Source of the DNA: Hortaea werneckii
Lineage: Eukaryota; Ascomycota; Dothideomycetes; Mycosphaerellales; Teratosphaeriaceae
Direction of reading: 5' to 3'
Length of the DNA stretch: 64,000 nt
Assembly (NCBI GenBank): GCA_037044905.1
Contig: JBAOKB010000020.1
Span: 1,488,001-1,552,000 of the forward strand
Made by a program: the position numbers and the translations under genes. Position 1 is the first letter of the stretch, and each line of letters opens with the position of its first letter. The notes beneath the pieces are model-generated. The model worked only from the letters and a program-made list of their open reading frames with translations. It ran no database searches and was not told where the DNA came from. Positions 51,852 to 63,338 of the stretch are shown in pieces.

Positions 51852-53751
51852 GTTGGCTGGATAGCGAAGGGCTCGTCTTCGGAACGTCCGCCAGCAGAAA
51901 GGCAAATCGAAGAAGATGCTCATCGCGACAGCCTCTCACAGGCGCTGTCGTCGGCTTCAACGAACGCCTCCTGCTCATGAGTTCTGCAGGGCGCAGACGC
52001 CGGCAAAGTTTATCGGTACGTCGCACACGTGCGCTTCGCTGCCGAGAAGGAGTCCGCGCTGTAGAGTCAGACTAGCGAAAGTGTAACCAGATCTATCCAC
52101 ACATCAGACCAACGCACCGATCCCGCATGCGTACGAGAGGCGAGATCGTCATACAAAATGGGCAAATCCTCCGCATTCCGTCTTTGCTTTCGTCAATCAT
52201 AACAGACCACCTGATAAGTTTCAAGTTGGGCTTGGAACCTTGTAAGGTTTTTCTCCAGCTTGAACGTGACCTTCTTTCGGGTTGCAGGGCGAAGAAGCCG
52301 ATTGGCCGACAGGATATAGCAACGTCGCGGTTAATAGCATAGTTTCCAACTCCAGATAGCTGGTGGTGTATATCAGAAGTTAGGGTTGATAAGGGTTCAT
52401 GCCTCAAGAGTCAAAGAGCGCACCAAAAAAAAAAAAAAAAAAAAAACGACTACGTACTGCTACATGCACACACTCCGCAGCTACATCCTGCAGGCCCTGC
52501 ATGACGCTCACGGGTACAATGTACACCCGTTAAGATGTCAGCGCCGGGCAGATCTTTACCTACCTCCTACCATGCCTCACAAGCCCTTTCCCCTCCTTCT
52601 AAAGTAGTCCACGCGATCGTCGTTGCGTCGCTGGCAAGGATTCCACGTGTTGGCGGACCAGGGCCAAACGTGTCGACCGCATGGCATCATCCCCAAGCAG
52701 ACAAAGCTACTGTGAATCTTTGCCCGAACGAGGAGGTGAGGTGGGAAAGACCTGGCTGGCTGGTCGGGCTGTCCGGGGCGAGAAGAAGAAGAAAAGAGAA
52801 GCGAGAGGGATCAGCGTTGGAGAGAACTAGCTCCTCTCTCGAGCCTTCGAGTTTCTCCAGCCTCGAGATGATCTGTAGGCCTTTTGAGCCTTCTTCCTTG
52901 ACTCTCTTCGATGGTCCCTCGTACCCAGGGCTAGGCTAGTCGAAAGAACGGGAAGCTGGCGCAACAAATCTGCCTGCTGCGTTGTACTGTACTAGGTCCA
53001 TCTCGCAACTCGTCAGCCGATGCAATGTCGCTCCCTTCCAGACTCATCATTCGGCGTGTCGCAAGCCGCCACTCCAAGACAACCCGATTAGATTTCTTTA
53101 CTTCCTTTTCCATTGTTTTCTCGGCGCCCATGCGTTTCTACGTACCGGCCCCCATACTGTATGCAAAGCTGAAGAAGCGACGGTACCTAGGTACCTCGTA
53201 GCGACAAAAAGAAGAAGCATGGTACGTCAATCAGCTGTGTCGACTGTGACCCTGCACTTTGCCACCGTCTTCTGTTGCCCTCTACAGGGTCTGCTCCATT
53301 ATCACCATGTCTACTTTCAGCTGCTGGACCAAGATCACCGCACACGGCTCTATAGACCTGTAAACATGACGCTACACAAGCACGCAGCAGCCCACAGCCC
53401 ATGGGATGCCGTGATATTAGGCAACGTCTACCTGACATGAGTCAAGCGATCGAAAGCCTTCTTAAATGTCTTGTAATGACTACATATTACATATTACATC
53501 TGTACGCTTTACATAGGGGTATCTTTGACAAACAATCCCGCGAAGGAAAAAAAAAAAAGAAAAGAAAAAGAAAAGAAAACCCCCTTCTTGGGACAGAGCA
53601 ACGTTCGCCCACCGACGAACACCGGACAAAGCCGCGGACCATTCGAACAAAATAAAAATGACAACCAAGGGAAAAGGAAATCATAGGCGTTCTGCCACTG
53701 TGCCGAGACCGGCATTCAGCCACTCGCAGGAGAAGCCGCGCGAAAGGCATC
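51852..53751. other. Gene-poor spacer right of the transposon
   Basis: About 1.9 kb. GC content returns to normal at the transposon edge. A 22-nt A tract lies at 52425-52446 and an A/G-rich run at 53546-53579. No supported gene or RNA. Confidence 0.45.
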
Positions 53752-56229
53752 CTACACCTTAACGCCAGCCCGCTTCTTCTTCATCTTCCACTCGGTGCGC
53801 GCGACGCGCATGAGGAGGTCCTCGTCCTTGATCGGCACGAACGACGTCAAGACCTTCATGGCGCTCTCAAAGTCGGCGTCGAGGAGGATCTCGCGCGTGG
53901 CGTCGATCAGCGCGGCGCTCGTCGCATGTAGCACGTCCAGATCGGCGCCGCCAAAGTCCTTGCCTTCGCCGGCCGGCGCGTCGCCGAGCAGCATGAAGAC
54001 GTCCCAGACGCGCAGCTGGGCTGGGAACGGGATGCTCAGGTTGAAGAGGGTGAGGTACCATCGCGTGCCGTAGGAGGTGGAGGGGATGCTGAGGTCGTCC
54101 AGCTTCTGGGCCACGTCGCCGCCGCGGAGCCAGTCGCGTTCGAATTCGCTCAGGGCTGCCATGAGGCCTTCGAACTCCATTTTGAAGAGTTGCTCGAGAC
54201 CGCGCAGTTGCCATAGCCGCACCATCATGACAAAAGCCCGCTCTTCTTCGTAGTAACATAGTAAAGTGGCGGCCAGGCTCGCCATGCCTTGAACGTACCC
54301 TGGTTCTGGACAGTACACGCTGATGGCGTGTAACACTCGGAATAGAAGTCGTTGTCCGCCTCGGTACCGACGACGGAACATGATGTGCATATTGATAGTG
54401 CGAGGGACATCGACATCGATCTGTACGTCGTCGGCTGAGCTGATCTCTTGTAGTTGATAGAAGCTTTCAATCAGCTCCTCATCGGACAGTGAGCTGCCTC
54501 TCCGCTTGGCGCTAGCCGAGAGAAAACTATGCCATGCCGTCGCTCGCCAGCGATCGGGTATACCTTTCCACGTGCGATTAACAAGTTTCGGGTCGCTGGT
54601 ATCAAAGGCGAAGCGCATACCACCGCCTTTGCTGTCCGCAGGCTCACGACTCGACGTAGCCATCTTCTGCCATTTCTCATCCCTGGACCATTCTCTCCGC
54701 TTGAGCATAGACGCCGTCCTACCTGCATCTTCCTGCTCGGCAATGTCGCTCAGACCCGGCGGTAGAGTAAGCATGTCTCCTGCTTCAGCAAGGGTCCTTT
54801 TGTCGCGTGACATGAACAGACTACCGCTGGCCGAGCGCGTCTCGCCGGACCTGAAGCTTCGCATGGATCCTGCAGCCTTCTTCATAGTGCCATCGCTGCC
54901 TCGACGCGGAGGCACCGAACGCGATGATCGTGCATTAGAAATGCCCCGGTGAAGCTTGCGATCTCGTCGCGGTTGGCTCGCCTCGTCAAGAAGAGCTGTC
55001 GCGACTCTATGAACGCCTTCAACTTGCGACGTTGTGGAGGGTCTCGATGCCATGCGCTTCGCGTTGATGAAGCCATAGCGATCTACATCCTGACCGCTCA
55101 CATCCTCCCAGTCTTCTATGCCGCCTGCATACTCGTGGGGTTCACGATTGTAGCTCTTACGTGCATCCTGCGGCGATTGTGGGCGTAAGTGAGGCTCGGG
55201 CGTCTGATTGCCATGATCCGACGGCAGACAGGAGGCTGAAAGGTCTGGTGAGCTTATATCTTTCTGGAAAGCTTCCGGAGTGGCACTTCTGGACTCAATG
55301 CTCGGTGCACCCTGCATCCAGTCGGCCGCACGTTCATCACCAGCTTCATACATGCTGCGCACTTTCAACGAGAAGCCTATTTCCTCAGCCGACAACACTC
55401 GACCGCCATGCAACGCTGCCTGTAGCATTTGCACACTCGGTTTCCTTCGTCCAGCGACAAGAGGCCTCTTAGGAGCTTCAGTCTCTACTGCAGGCGATGC
55501 TTCTGACGCCGCTTGCGTTGGCGCATGATCCTTTTCCTCGTCAGGATGGCTTTCCACACTGCTTAGCGCGGCACCGTCGCCCTGCGCTGCAATTAACTCG
55601 TTCATCTTCTTTCCGCCGAACAACAGACTTCCTCTATTCGAGAATCCAACCTTGTCCGACGTCAAGTCGTTCAAATCGATCGCATCCGAGTCGCTGGAAG
55701 GGATGTTCGTCTTAATCGCTTTGAAGCTTCCTATGCGCTGCAAACCCGTGTCCTTCGCCGAAGGTGTACGAGCTGTCGCGGGTCGCGCCCTCTCCCTTGA
55801 CTTCTTGCCAAATCCAAACAGAGGTGTTTTAGTCCAGTGGTGAGGCTCCAGTGACTCTTCATCCTGCACCACTATCGTCGGGAGCGCTGGCTCTCGTGCG
55901 GCACCTCCCGTAGCTGAAGCCTGCTGTCCATCCTCAGAAGAGTCCCTATGTGCAGCGGTGGAAAGGGAAGCAGCAAAGGCCGAGTCGCGCTTCTGCTCGT
56001 CCGCAAATGGCGTTGGACGGGGACCGGGCGCACTGCTGGGTCGTCTTGGACTGGGCGGATCGTTCGTCTGGCCGGCAGAGGACGTTCGCAGTGGTGCGTT
56101 GACAGATGTGATGGGAACTGGCGATCCTCCTTTGGTCGCGTCCTCGTAACGGAGCGTCTTCAGCTGCTCGGATGTGCGAGGTGTGAGCGGCCACTGGTCT
56201 TCTCGCGACCCCCGCCCGCCATCGCTCAT
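53752..56229 (-). CDS. TBC-domain Rab GTPase-activating protein
   Basis: An intron-free frame of 825 residues from ATG 56229. Residues 1-540 are largely disordered, Ser/Pro/Arg-rich, with a few ordered islands (LQAALHGGRVLSAEEIGFSL). The C-terminal 280 residues are a TBC domain: WKGIPDRWRATAWHSFL, then QIDVDVPRT with the catalytic Arg finger, FRVLHAISVYCPEPGYVQGM with the Gln finger, FERDWLRGGDVAQKLDDL, TRWYLTLFNLSIPFPAQLRV and WDVFMLLGD. Both catalytic residues are present, so it should stimulate GTP hydrolysis by a Rab in membrane traffic. Which Rab cannot be told. A small insertion (GDAPAGEGKDFGGADLD) lies near the end of the domain. Confidence 0.92.
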   Translation of the reverse strand: MSDGGRGSREDQWPLTPRTSEQLKTLRYEDATKGGSPVPITSVNAPLRTSSAGQTNDPPSPRRPSSAPGPRPTPFADEQKRDSAFAASLSTAAHRDSSEDGQQASATGGAAREPALPTIVVQDEESLEPHHWTKTPLFGFGKKSRERARPATARTPSAKDTGLQRIGSFKAIKTNIPSSDSDAIDLNDLTSDKVGFSNRGSLLFGGKKMNELIAAQGDGAALSSVESHPDEEKDHAPTQAASEASPAVETEAPKRPLVAGRRKPSVQMLQAALHGGRVLSAEEIGFSLKVRSMYEAGDERAADWMQGAPSIESRSATPEAFQKDISSPDLSASCLPSDHGNQTPEPHLRPQSPQDARKSYNREPHEYAGGIEDWEDVSGQDVDRYGFINAKRMASRPSTTSQVEGVHRVATALLDEASQPRRDRKLHRGISNARSSRSVPPRRGSDGTMKKAAGSMRSFRSGETRSASGSLFMSRDKRTLAEAGDMLTLPPGLSDIAEQEDAGRTASMLKRREWSRDEKWQKMATSSREPADSKGGGMRFAFDTSDPKLVNRTWKGIPDRWRATAWHSFLSASAKRRGSSLSDEELIESFYQLQEISSADDVQIDVDVPRTINMHIMFRRRYRGGQRLLFRVLHAISVYCPEPGYVQGMASLAATLLCYYEEERAFVMMVRLWQLRGLEQLFKMEFEGLMAALSEFERDWLRGGDVAQKLDDLSIPSTSYGTRWYLTLFNLSIPFPAQLRVWDVFMLLGDAPAGEGKDFGGADLDVLHATSAALIDATREILLDADFESAMKVLTSFVPIKDEDLLMRVARTEWKMKKKRAGVKV

Positions 56230-57334
56230 GGTGGTGCCGGGTCTGACCCTTGCTTGCGCCTACCACACATGTGGCCGCGATTAGTAGCTCTTGAGTTGGG
56301 TTCGTCCGAGAGCCTTGTGGTGTTGCACAAGAAAGTGGCAGCGCAGGTCTAGCAAGATTCCAGCCGTGGGAGTCGCAAGAGCCTCGAGTCTCCGACGGCA
56401 GTATTACGCGGGAGGGACAGGTATCCAGGGGAAGGTAACGGGCGATCTGCCATGGAAATTGAAGCGGGACCAAGGGATCATCTCCAATGCAGGGCGAAGC
56501 ACCCGGTTGCAACCTAGCAGCTAGGATCGGTCCGTCTCCGCTGCCGTGCTACTCCAGGCAATATCAAATGAATTAATACCGAAGTGCTTCACACATTTGC
56601 CGGACTGTACACTGCTGCATACATAGAGTCCTGTATGCGGTCTCCAACACCCTGCTTGAATGCCATGGGCGTCAGCCTGCACCATATTGGGAGACTGCAA
56701 GGCACATCACCCACCTGTATCTCTCGACCCACCCGCCCCATTCCAGGTTTCGGCTCTACTAGGGTCAGCGAGCATGGCGAGCGGGCTAGACAGGCCGAAA
56801 GTGTCAAAATGCAACCGGACCATGGCGGACGGGCGAAATCCGAAACGCCACCAGGCTGCGTGAACATCGGGTCGACAGAAGCTTTTGTGATGGCATTGTC
56901 AAAAGCAGCTGCAACAGTGGAACGTGTTCCCTCACCTAGCTCTCTTTATCGTCTCGAGACGAGAGAGGGTTTAAAAAGAGAAGCTCCTTTATTTACATGG
57001 AACCTGAAGCTCGGAACTGTAACCTACGCTTCAGACACGACAGCTGTCCGTTCAAAAACATGCCTTGCATATTGACAAGGCGATCGAGAACGGATTGAAG
57101 AAGTAAGGTGTCAAAATGTTACGACAGCCGCGATTAAAACCGCCGAACGCCATTAGAATGCCGCTACGTGAAGTCGTGATGCCGCACCCGCGTATCATCA
57201 GGCCTTTCCATGCAAAAATCCCCACTATCTCGAATCCAGTCTGTTCACACAAAACATGCTCAATATCCAACTGACATCTTCGAATCCTGCTTTTCAAGGC
57301 GTCCAGCGGCATTTTTGGGGGAAAGTTTTACTCT
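56230..57334. other. Spacer with TBC promoter, no gene seen
   Basis: About 1.1 kb between the TBC gene and the 3' end of the b561 gene, both on the minus strand. Only featureless short frames are present. Confidence 0.45.
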
Positions 57335-58271
57335 TTATTTCCCCGCCATCCAACCAAACTTGCTCCGCTTGATGCGTGCGCCGACGCCAACCACAATAAT
57401 CGCCGACGCGACCACGACAGCCCAAAGCTGCATCTGCAGCACGTTCGTGTTGAAGGTCGTCTGCGTCGCCGCGCACACCGTGGCCAGCATCAGAAGCAGC
57501 GTGATATACCCCCCGACGCGGTGGTATTTGTACAGAGCCTTCGCATTGTCGACGCCCCCGTAGAGTCCCGGCGTGAAGTACTGCGTTATCCCGACGATCG
57601 CTTGCAGCGCGATGAGAATGTAGGTTACCAGTCCCAGAATGGCGTGGGGGGATTCGAAGTGCGTGCCGCCATGGTCTATCTTGTTGTATTCGATGATGAC
57701 GAGGCCGGCGACGGCGGCGAGCACGGCTACATCGTTCAGCGCGGCGTGCGTGTATGTCCCCTGCTTCTTCTGTGCCGCGGTGTGCGTCGGTTGGAGGATG
57801 AGGATGCCTTGGACGAAGAAGAGGACGGCGGCGGAGTTGAGGAGCTGGTAGTTGGATTAGTATCTCATCCGCAATTGTCTCCTTCTAGCTGCTCCTGCTG
57901 GGAGGGAGGGACTTACAGGATGTACGCTGAAGAGGATCAGGTCATGGCTGAAGACACTGCCCCAGACGATAGCCGCCAGAATCCAGGCTCCAGCTTGCGC
58001 GACTACGCCGGTCCCTGTCATTAATGTCAGACGCATTGCGCTTGGTCGCTAAGGGTTTTCGAACGTTGCTATTACCGAGCACAAAGTTGTGGTAGATAGG
58101 TCTTTGCTGCTGAGTGGCCTGAAGACGTAAACATCAGTAAGCGTCCCAAGCGTTGCGGTGGGTTAAGCTTCCATTCAGGAAGGATAAACGACATACATCT
58201 CCCACTCCTCCAAGCAATGGCTCCTCTTCGCCCGTGGAAGGCTGCTGTCGCTGTTGCTCTGCTTCGGCCAT
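57335..58271 (-). CDS. Cytochrome b561-type integral membrane protein
   Basis: Four exons, 58271-58197, 58118-58076, 58014-57917 and 57844-57335, joined across introns of 61-78 nt, give 241 residues. A short soluble N-terminus (EPLLGGVGD, TQQQRPIYHNFVLG) is followed by six hydrophobic helices: TGVVAQAGAWILAAIVW, LLNSAAVLFFVQGILIL, VAVLAAVAGLVIIEYN, HAILGLVTYILIALQAIVG, YHRVGGYITLLLMLATVCA and LWAVVVASAIIVVGVGA. The heme-ligand histidines expected for b561 are visible in SVHP, in FESPHAILG and in KYHRVGGY. The fold transfers electrons across endomembranes, usually with ascorbate-type donors. A basic C-terminal tail follows. Substrate and compartment are not determined by the sequence. Confidence 0.9.
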
Positions 58272-58697
58272 ACTGCACTTCAAGGCTTTTGCACGAAGTC
58301 GATCCAACTGCAGCGGTCGGTTTGAGATGCCTTCGAGAAGGACGCGGGCTGTTATCAGCTTTCGGACATTAGAATGGTTAATGTCATCACTTTGGGCACG
58401 AGGTCGTGCTTCGCGTGGCTTGTGGCCAATGAGAATCGCGTCTTTACCACTGCGGGGCATCTTGCTTACTGATCCGATGAGCGTCGTTTACATTAATGTA
58501 CCGTATCAGTACTGTAGTAGGCACGACATTCGAAATGCCTCATAAAGTGAGGCGCGAGATGTGATCAAGAGAGATTCTAGTCGTGGGTCAGATAAGATGC
58601 TACGAGAGCGATTCCTCCCGTTCAACTCTAATATCTATCATCTATGCCTGCGAATCAAGACAGGCTCAGCGAAGCGAATCGATCGGCTGCAGCCACC
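58272..58697. other. Spacer between b561 and helicase genes
   Basis: About 430 bp: the promoter of the b561 gene and 3' flank of the helicase gene, both minus strand. No gene seen. Confidence 0.5.
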
Positions 58698-61600
58698 CTA
58701 TGACTTCCGCTGCCTCTCGAACATCTTCTCCAACACTTCCATCCACATATGGTGTTTCCCGGCCAAGTCTTTGCCGGGCTGTCGGAACATCCGTGCCAAC
58801 ACCTCTTTCAGCTTCGCCCGGAGGATCTTTAGCACGATCATCGTCTTCCAATCCCGGACCTTGTAGCGTAGGCGGTTACCATCGATCACGATCGTGCCGG
58901 CGTACATGTTGAACGCAGCGTCGCCTGCAAGCAAGACCAATGCGACTTCAGGCGCGGGGGTCGTTTCCTGAGCATTTGTGAAGCGCGACGAGCTCTGCAT
59001 GATACTGTAGAACGATAACAGCCTCACATCCGAGGCCAGGCTCGTCTTGTTGACTGATGTCGGGTGCAGACCTAGCGTTTGATTGTTCGCGACATTACGC
59101 CAACCTTTGCCTTCCCTGCTGATGACCTTCGGATAGAAGCTCCAGGCCACTACAGAATGCACGACACTGTCGTCTTCGTCCGCGTGACAATAGCGCTCTG
59201 GCAAAGCGACAAAGTTACGCTGTCTGCTGCCAGGACGAACCTTGGCAAGCGCAGCGCGTTCGTACGGTCCCAGCTGCACAAACCCAGCGTCCACCAGTGC
59301 AGTCAGTAATTGACTCTTCAGATCCTCAATGCTGGCCAGATTCTGCGGACTGAGAAAATTCTTGTTGCAGAACTGGAATTCCGACATGCCTGTGGTCGTG
59401 CACACCTTGCGCCACGTCGAGTAGGCGTTGTAGACCGTGAGCAGGTCTGAATCGCCGCGTTTGAAACCGTGACGTACCGTGTCGGCTTGCTTCTTGGCGT
59501 GCATTGGGTTCAAGAAAGGTGACTTGGATGTCAGCGTTGCGGCAGCGGTCAGTGCAAAGTCCAGACAGCCAAAGAGGGAAGCCAGAAGAATAAGCTTTCC
59601 AAGTTGAGCGTCAAGCGGTAGCTTGGCAAGCTGTTGTCCTAAAGGCGTGAGCTCTTCGTTTGAAGTGAGGGCCTCCACCTCAATCAGAGCATCGATGGCT
59701 CTTCGGATGTTTCGTGTCGACGGTGGATCCAATGCTGCAGAAAGCGCTTGCTCGATGCCACCGAGTTTACAGATTTTCACGCGCATGACGAGATCCTGCA
59801 AAGACAGCCGAAGCATCTCAGGCGTTTGGTTCTCAGCCATAACTTCGTCGTGTCGGTGTTTGGTAAAGAGATGGAAGCAAATGCCTTCCTGTACACGACC
59901 AGCACGACCACGACGCTGCTTGGCATTGGCGCGCGCAATGAAAGACAAGATCAGACGCGACATTTGCCGTTTCTCATCGAACCTCATCTCCTTGTGCTTG
60001 CCGGTATCGACAACACACGTTACGTCCGGAATTGTGATACCAGTCTCGGCGATGTTCGTAGCTAGGACAATCTTCCGGACACCCTGAGGCGGAATGTCGA
60101 ATGCGGACTGTTGATCTTCGCTTGAAAAGCTCGAGTGTAGTGGATGGATGCGCCAGCCCTTGCCAAATGATGCGTGACTCGTCAGCATATCGTTGAGCTG
60201 GCGAATCTCCGCAATACCGGGCAAGAAAATCAGGATCGCTTTGCTGTAAGGCTGATAGGCGGCATCGTAGGCGACCTTCTGCAGAAGCTTTATGATGAGG
60301 CTATAGTCGATGCGATACTCATCGTACCCTGCAAGTGTGTTCATAGTCTTCTTGCTGTAGCCCGTAAGCTGCGATTTAGCTCCTGATGAACCGGCGGCCT
60401 CCTTTTCGCCTTCCGGGTACTCTTCTTCGTCGACCGCTGCTTCGGCTGCATCATCGTTGGTGTGGCCGGTAAGCTCGATTGCATCTTCTAGGAATTTGGC
60501 TTGAACTGGGAATGTCCGCCCTGGAACATCGATGATGGGCGCACCGTTCAGGTAATCCGAGAACTTCTTGGCGTTGACCGTCGCAGACATCAGCACCACT
60601 TTTAGGTCTGGTCGACGCATGAGCAACGACTGGAGGACGATGAGCAGAAAGTCTGTGTCGATGCTGCGTTCGTGGACTTCATCAATCACTAAGTGCGTGA
60701 TCTCTCCAAGCCCCTCAGCACTTTCTAGCATACGGAGCACAATACCCGTTGTAGCGTACACTAGTCGTGTGGCAGCACTGGTCTGAGACTCAAGACGAAT
60801 CGCGTAGCCAACTAGCGATCGCATTGTACCTAAGTCGTTCTTATGTTCTCCCATTTCCTCGCTCACTCTGCGGGCCAATGAGATCGCAGAAATTCTTCGA
60901 GGCTCAGTACAGTATATCTTGCAAGGTCGGCCTAATGAGAGCTCATGCTCCAGGATGAAAGCAGGCAATTGCGTTGACTTGCCACTGCCTGTCTCACTGA
61001 CTAGGATGGTGACTTGATTCTTTTCGATGGCTTCGAGGGTGGCAGACTTGAACTGGTACATTGGTAGGTTCATCCTTGACTGGAGCATCTTCTGGTACGA
61101 TGTGGATGCTGACTTTTGGCCCCAAAGGTTTTGCAACTCCTGAGAGAAGGCTGCGTTCGTCGACTTCTCGCCCTCGCGCTGTACCATGGGGGTCGAACTA
61201 CCGCTGGCGGCTTGGCTGCGATGGCGACTTCCAGCCTTAAACACCACCTCATCATCTTCATCTTCATCCTCAAGGCTCTTCGTGCTCTGGTCTACAAGTT
61301 GTCGGAGCTCCTTCACAGTACTTCGATCTTCGGTGCTAATCTTCTCTTCTTTAGCACGTGCAAGCTCGTCCCACAGGTTGCGGAAAGCCGGTGGTAGTCT
61401 CATGTGCGCCTTCTCTTCCTTCGGAGAGCCAGAGAAAACCAGGAACAGGGCAGCTGTAGCTACGTAAGCCTCGCTTTGTGCTGTCTCGGGAGTTGCTTCG
61501 TGCATCATGGTAATGATAGCTTTTCGAGGCGTGCTCTTTACCTCAAGAGCGGGCACGAGCCCAGAATCAAGAGCCTCTTGGTCCTTCGACCAGCTAAGTG

Positions 61601-63095
61601 TGAGAGAATGTCGGCTGGCGTACGTGGTAGGCGAGACCATCTTGTAGGCTATCTTCACCTGGGAGTCGCGAGCCTTGCATGTTTCCTCGAAGATGCGCTT
61701 CGGACTCATACCAGACATACGCCCAAAATCCCTAACCGTGACGTTCGATGGCTGGGATCCAGTACCATCACCGGCAGAAGATTCTTGGATTCCTGGCAAT
61801 GCATCAAACATGCCACCAAGCATCTCGCCATCTTCCTGATCCTCGGATTCTTTCAGTAGCTCAAGGCCGAGCTTTTCAGCTTCGTCTGCGATCCCGTTAG
61901 ACTTTTCGGACTCTATTTCTGCAGGCTTATCTTGCTGATTTCCCTCCTGAGACAATTGGAATCTTCTACGTTCTGCGGTCTCTCTGGCGAGCCCGACTTT
62001 CTTTTCGGCCCACTGCGCTTCGGCCTCTCGTTGGTCGAATAGCACGTCGCTCTCGATTTTCTGCAATTTCTGCTGCAATTTCTTCTGCCCGCTGCTCATG
62101 TTCGGCTGCACAGGCGTTCTGCCCTTGGTTGGGCCTTTCTTCTTTCCGGAACTCTCTTCGATGGCTGGATTCAGCTCGTAAAGCTTTGCGCGCGTTCGCA
62201 GATAGACAGCTAGAAGCTCATCAGGCTCCACATCGCTGTCAACATCGCTGACGTCCAAGTCATTCTCTTCTGTAGGAACTATCGTGCTGGCACCATTAGT
62301 CGATGACGACTCTTGTTTCTTCGACACAAACTCGGACCCGTTCGACTTGGTAGGCTCCTCTTCCGTAACGAGCTCCTCGACCACGGCCTTGGGCTTCTGG
62401 TAATCATAATCGTGAAGCTCGCCTGGAGCGCAGTGTATCGACATCCAGTCTAAAGCGCTCGACAGTCCCCACGCAAGTCCGGTATTATCTTGCGTCGGAG
62501 GGTTTGCAACAACATGCCCCAGGACGTCATTCACACGAGAGGATGGGATTTCGAGTTCAAGAAGACAGTTGCGGAGGATCCACACTTTTGAAAGCAGATC
62601 GTCGCCTACCGGGATGTGTGATTTTCTACTGCCAGTCGACTCTGACTGTTGCTCTGCAAGTGCATGGTCAAGGATCTGCTGCATTAATTCATCTGGCAAC
62701 CAATCTTTGACAGACAAGAAGTCGGCCTGTCCACGCAGCACACGCTTATCCGTCTCGAGACGGCTAGCCTGACGTGCCGATTCTTTGCGAACTTTTGCTG
62801 CATTTTGCTCCACAAATTGTTGAAGGTCCGAGGCTTCCAGCTGGGCCTCGAGTTCTTCGGGGCTTAATTCGTGAAGCTCACGCTGCTTCTCAGTCTTCTG
62901 TTCGTCTGCCCGGTTGTTCTGTGAGGCCACTGAAGGGGGAGCAGTTGTGTCCGGCGTTGCTGCGCCAGAAGCATTGGCCTCGTCTGTGCTGGGATCAGAA
63001 ACAGGCTTGTTCGCTTTTGGTAGCGATGTAGTGGCGAAACCCCTCGCGGGATTGGCGGTAGGCTTCGTCTTTTTCTTCTTGTTCCCGCCTGCCAT
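58698..63095 (-). CDS. DEAH-box RNA helicase, DHX29/YLR419W type
   Basis: A single uninterrupted frame of 1465 residues from ATG 63095. The N-terminus is Lys-rich (MAGGNKKKKTKPTANPARGF) and followed by charged, partly coiled-coil sequence and a region with DWLPDELMQQILDHAL. The helicase core has motif I SETGSGKSTQLPAF (about residue 700), Ia TEPRRISAISLA, motif II DEVHERS (Val in place of Ala, usual for this subgroup), motif III SAT, motif V TNIAETGITIPDV and motif VI QRRGRAGR. The HA2 and OB-fold regions follow (LGGIEQALSAALDPPS; NLASIEDLKSQLL). Length and DEVH motif suit DHX29-like proteins, which help 43S ribosomes scan structured leaders; DHX57-like roles are the alternative. It shares a short divergent promoter with GCN1. 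Confidence 0.92.
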   Translation of the reverse strand: MAGGNKKKKTKPTANPARGFATTSLPKANKPVSDPSTDEANASGAATPDTTAPPSVASQNNRADEQKTEKQRELHELSPEELEAQLEASDLQQFVEQNAAKVRKESARQASRLETDKRVLRGQADFLSVKDWLPDELMQQILDHALAEQQSESTGSRKSHIPVGDDLLSKVWILRNCLLELEIPSSRVNDVLGHVVANPPTQDNTGLAWGLSSALDWMSIHCAPGELHDYDYQKPKAVVEELVTEEEPTKSNGSEFVSKKQESSSTNGASTIVPTEENDLDVSDVDSDVEPDELLAVYLRTRAKLYELNPAIEESSGKKKGPTKGRTPVQPNMSSGQKKLQQKLQKIESDVLFDQREAEAQWAEKKVGLARETAERRRFQLSQEGNQQDKPAEIESEKSNGIADEAEKLGLELLKESEDQEDGEMLGGMFDALPGIQESSAGDGTGSQPSNVTVRDFGRMSGMSPKRIFEETCKARDSQVKIAYKMVSPTTYASRHSLTLSWSKDQEALDSGLVPALEVKSTPRKAIITMMHEATPETAQSEAYVATAALFLVFSGSPKEEKAHMRLPPAFRNLWDELARAKEEKISTEDRSTVKELRQLVDQSTKSLEDEDEDDEVVFKAGSRHRSQAASGSSTPMVQREGEKSTNAAFSQELQNLWGQKSASTSYQKMLQSRMNLPMYQFKSATLEAIEKNQVTILVSETGSGKSTQLPAFILEHELSLGRPCKIYCTEPRRISAISLARRVSEEMGEHKNDLGTMRSLVGYAIRLESQTSAATRLVYATTGIVLRMLESAEGLGEITHLVIDEVHERSIDTDFLLIVLQSLLMRRPDLKVVLMSATVNAKKFSDYLNGAPIIDVPGRTFPVQAKFLEDAIELTGHTNDDAAEAAVDEEEYPEGEKEAAGSSGAKSQLTGYSKKTMNTLAGYDEYRIDYSLIIKLLQKVAYDAAYQPYSKAILIFLPGIAEIRQLNDMLTSHASFGKGWRIHPLHSSFSSEDQQSAFDIPPQGVRKIVLATNIAETGITIPDVTCVVDTGKHKEMRFDEKRQMSRLILSFIARANAKQRRGRAGRVQEGICFHLFTKHRHDEVMAENQTPEMLRLSLQDLVMRVKICKLGGIEQALSAALDPPSTRNIRRAIDALIEVEALTSNEELTPLGQQLAKLPLDAQLGKLILLASLFGCLDFALTAAATLTSKSPFLNPMHAKKQADTVRHGFKRGDSDLLTVYNAYSTWRKVCTTTGMSEFQFCNKNFLSPQNLASIEDLKSQLLTALVDAGFVQLGPYERAALAKVRPGSRQRNFVALPERYCHADEDDSVVHSVVAWSFYPKVISREGKGWRNVANNQTLGLHPTSVNKTSLASDVRLLSFYSIMQSSSRFTNAQETTPAPEVALVLLAGDAAFNMYAGTIVIDGNRLRYKVRDWKTMIVLKILRAKLKEVLARMFRQPGKDLAGKHHMWMEVLEKMFERQRKS

Positions 63096-63338
63096 GGTGG
63101 CGGATTTGGAGTAGAAAGAGTTGCAGAGTCCAGGCGGTTTGTTGTCTCGCGAGCGAAAACTCGGGCGCGAGTGTTGCGATCATCTCAAAAGTCCAGTGCA
63201 AGGTACCCAGCCAGTGACGCAGCGCGGAACACTTCCGCTGTTCGCTGGAGATTTGCACATGGCGCTCTCCAAGCTGCTGCAGTCGTGAAAGAGACCCTAC
63301 CCACCTCATTCCGCATTTGTAGAATACCTAGGGACGAG
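63096..63338. promoter_or_regulatory. Divergent promoter of the helicase and GCN1 genes
   Basis: Only 243 bp separate the two outward start codons, so both promoters and 5' UTRs must lie here. I see no obvious TATA box. Confidence 0.7.

Noticed and set aside
60685..60700. DEVH instead of DEAH in the helicase as a possible mutation
   Set aside because: This variant is normal for the DHX29/YLR419W subgroup and the other helicase motifs are intact.
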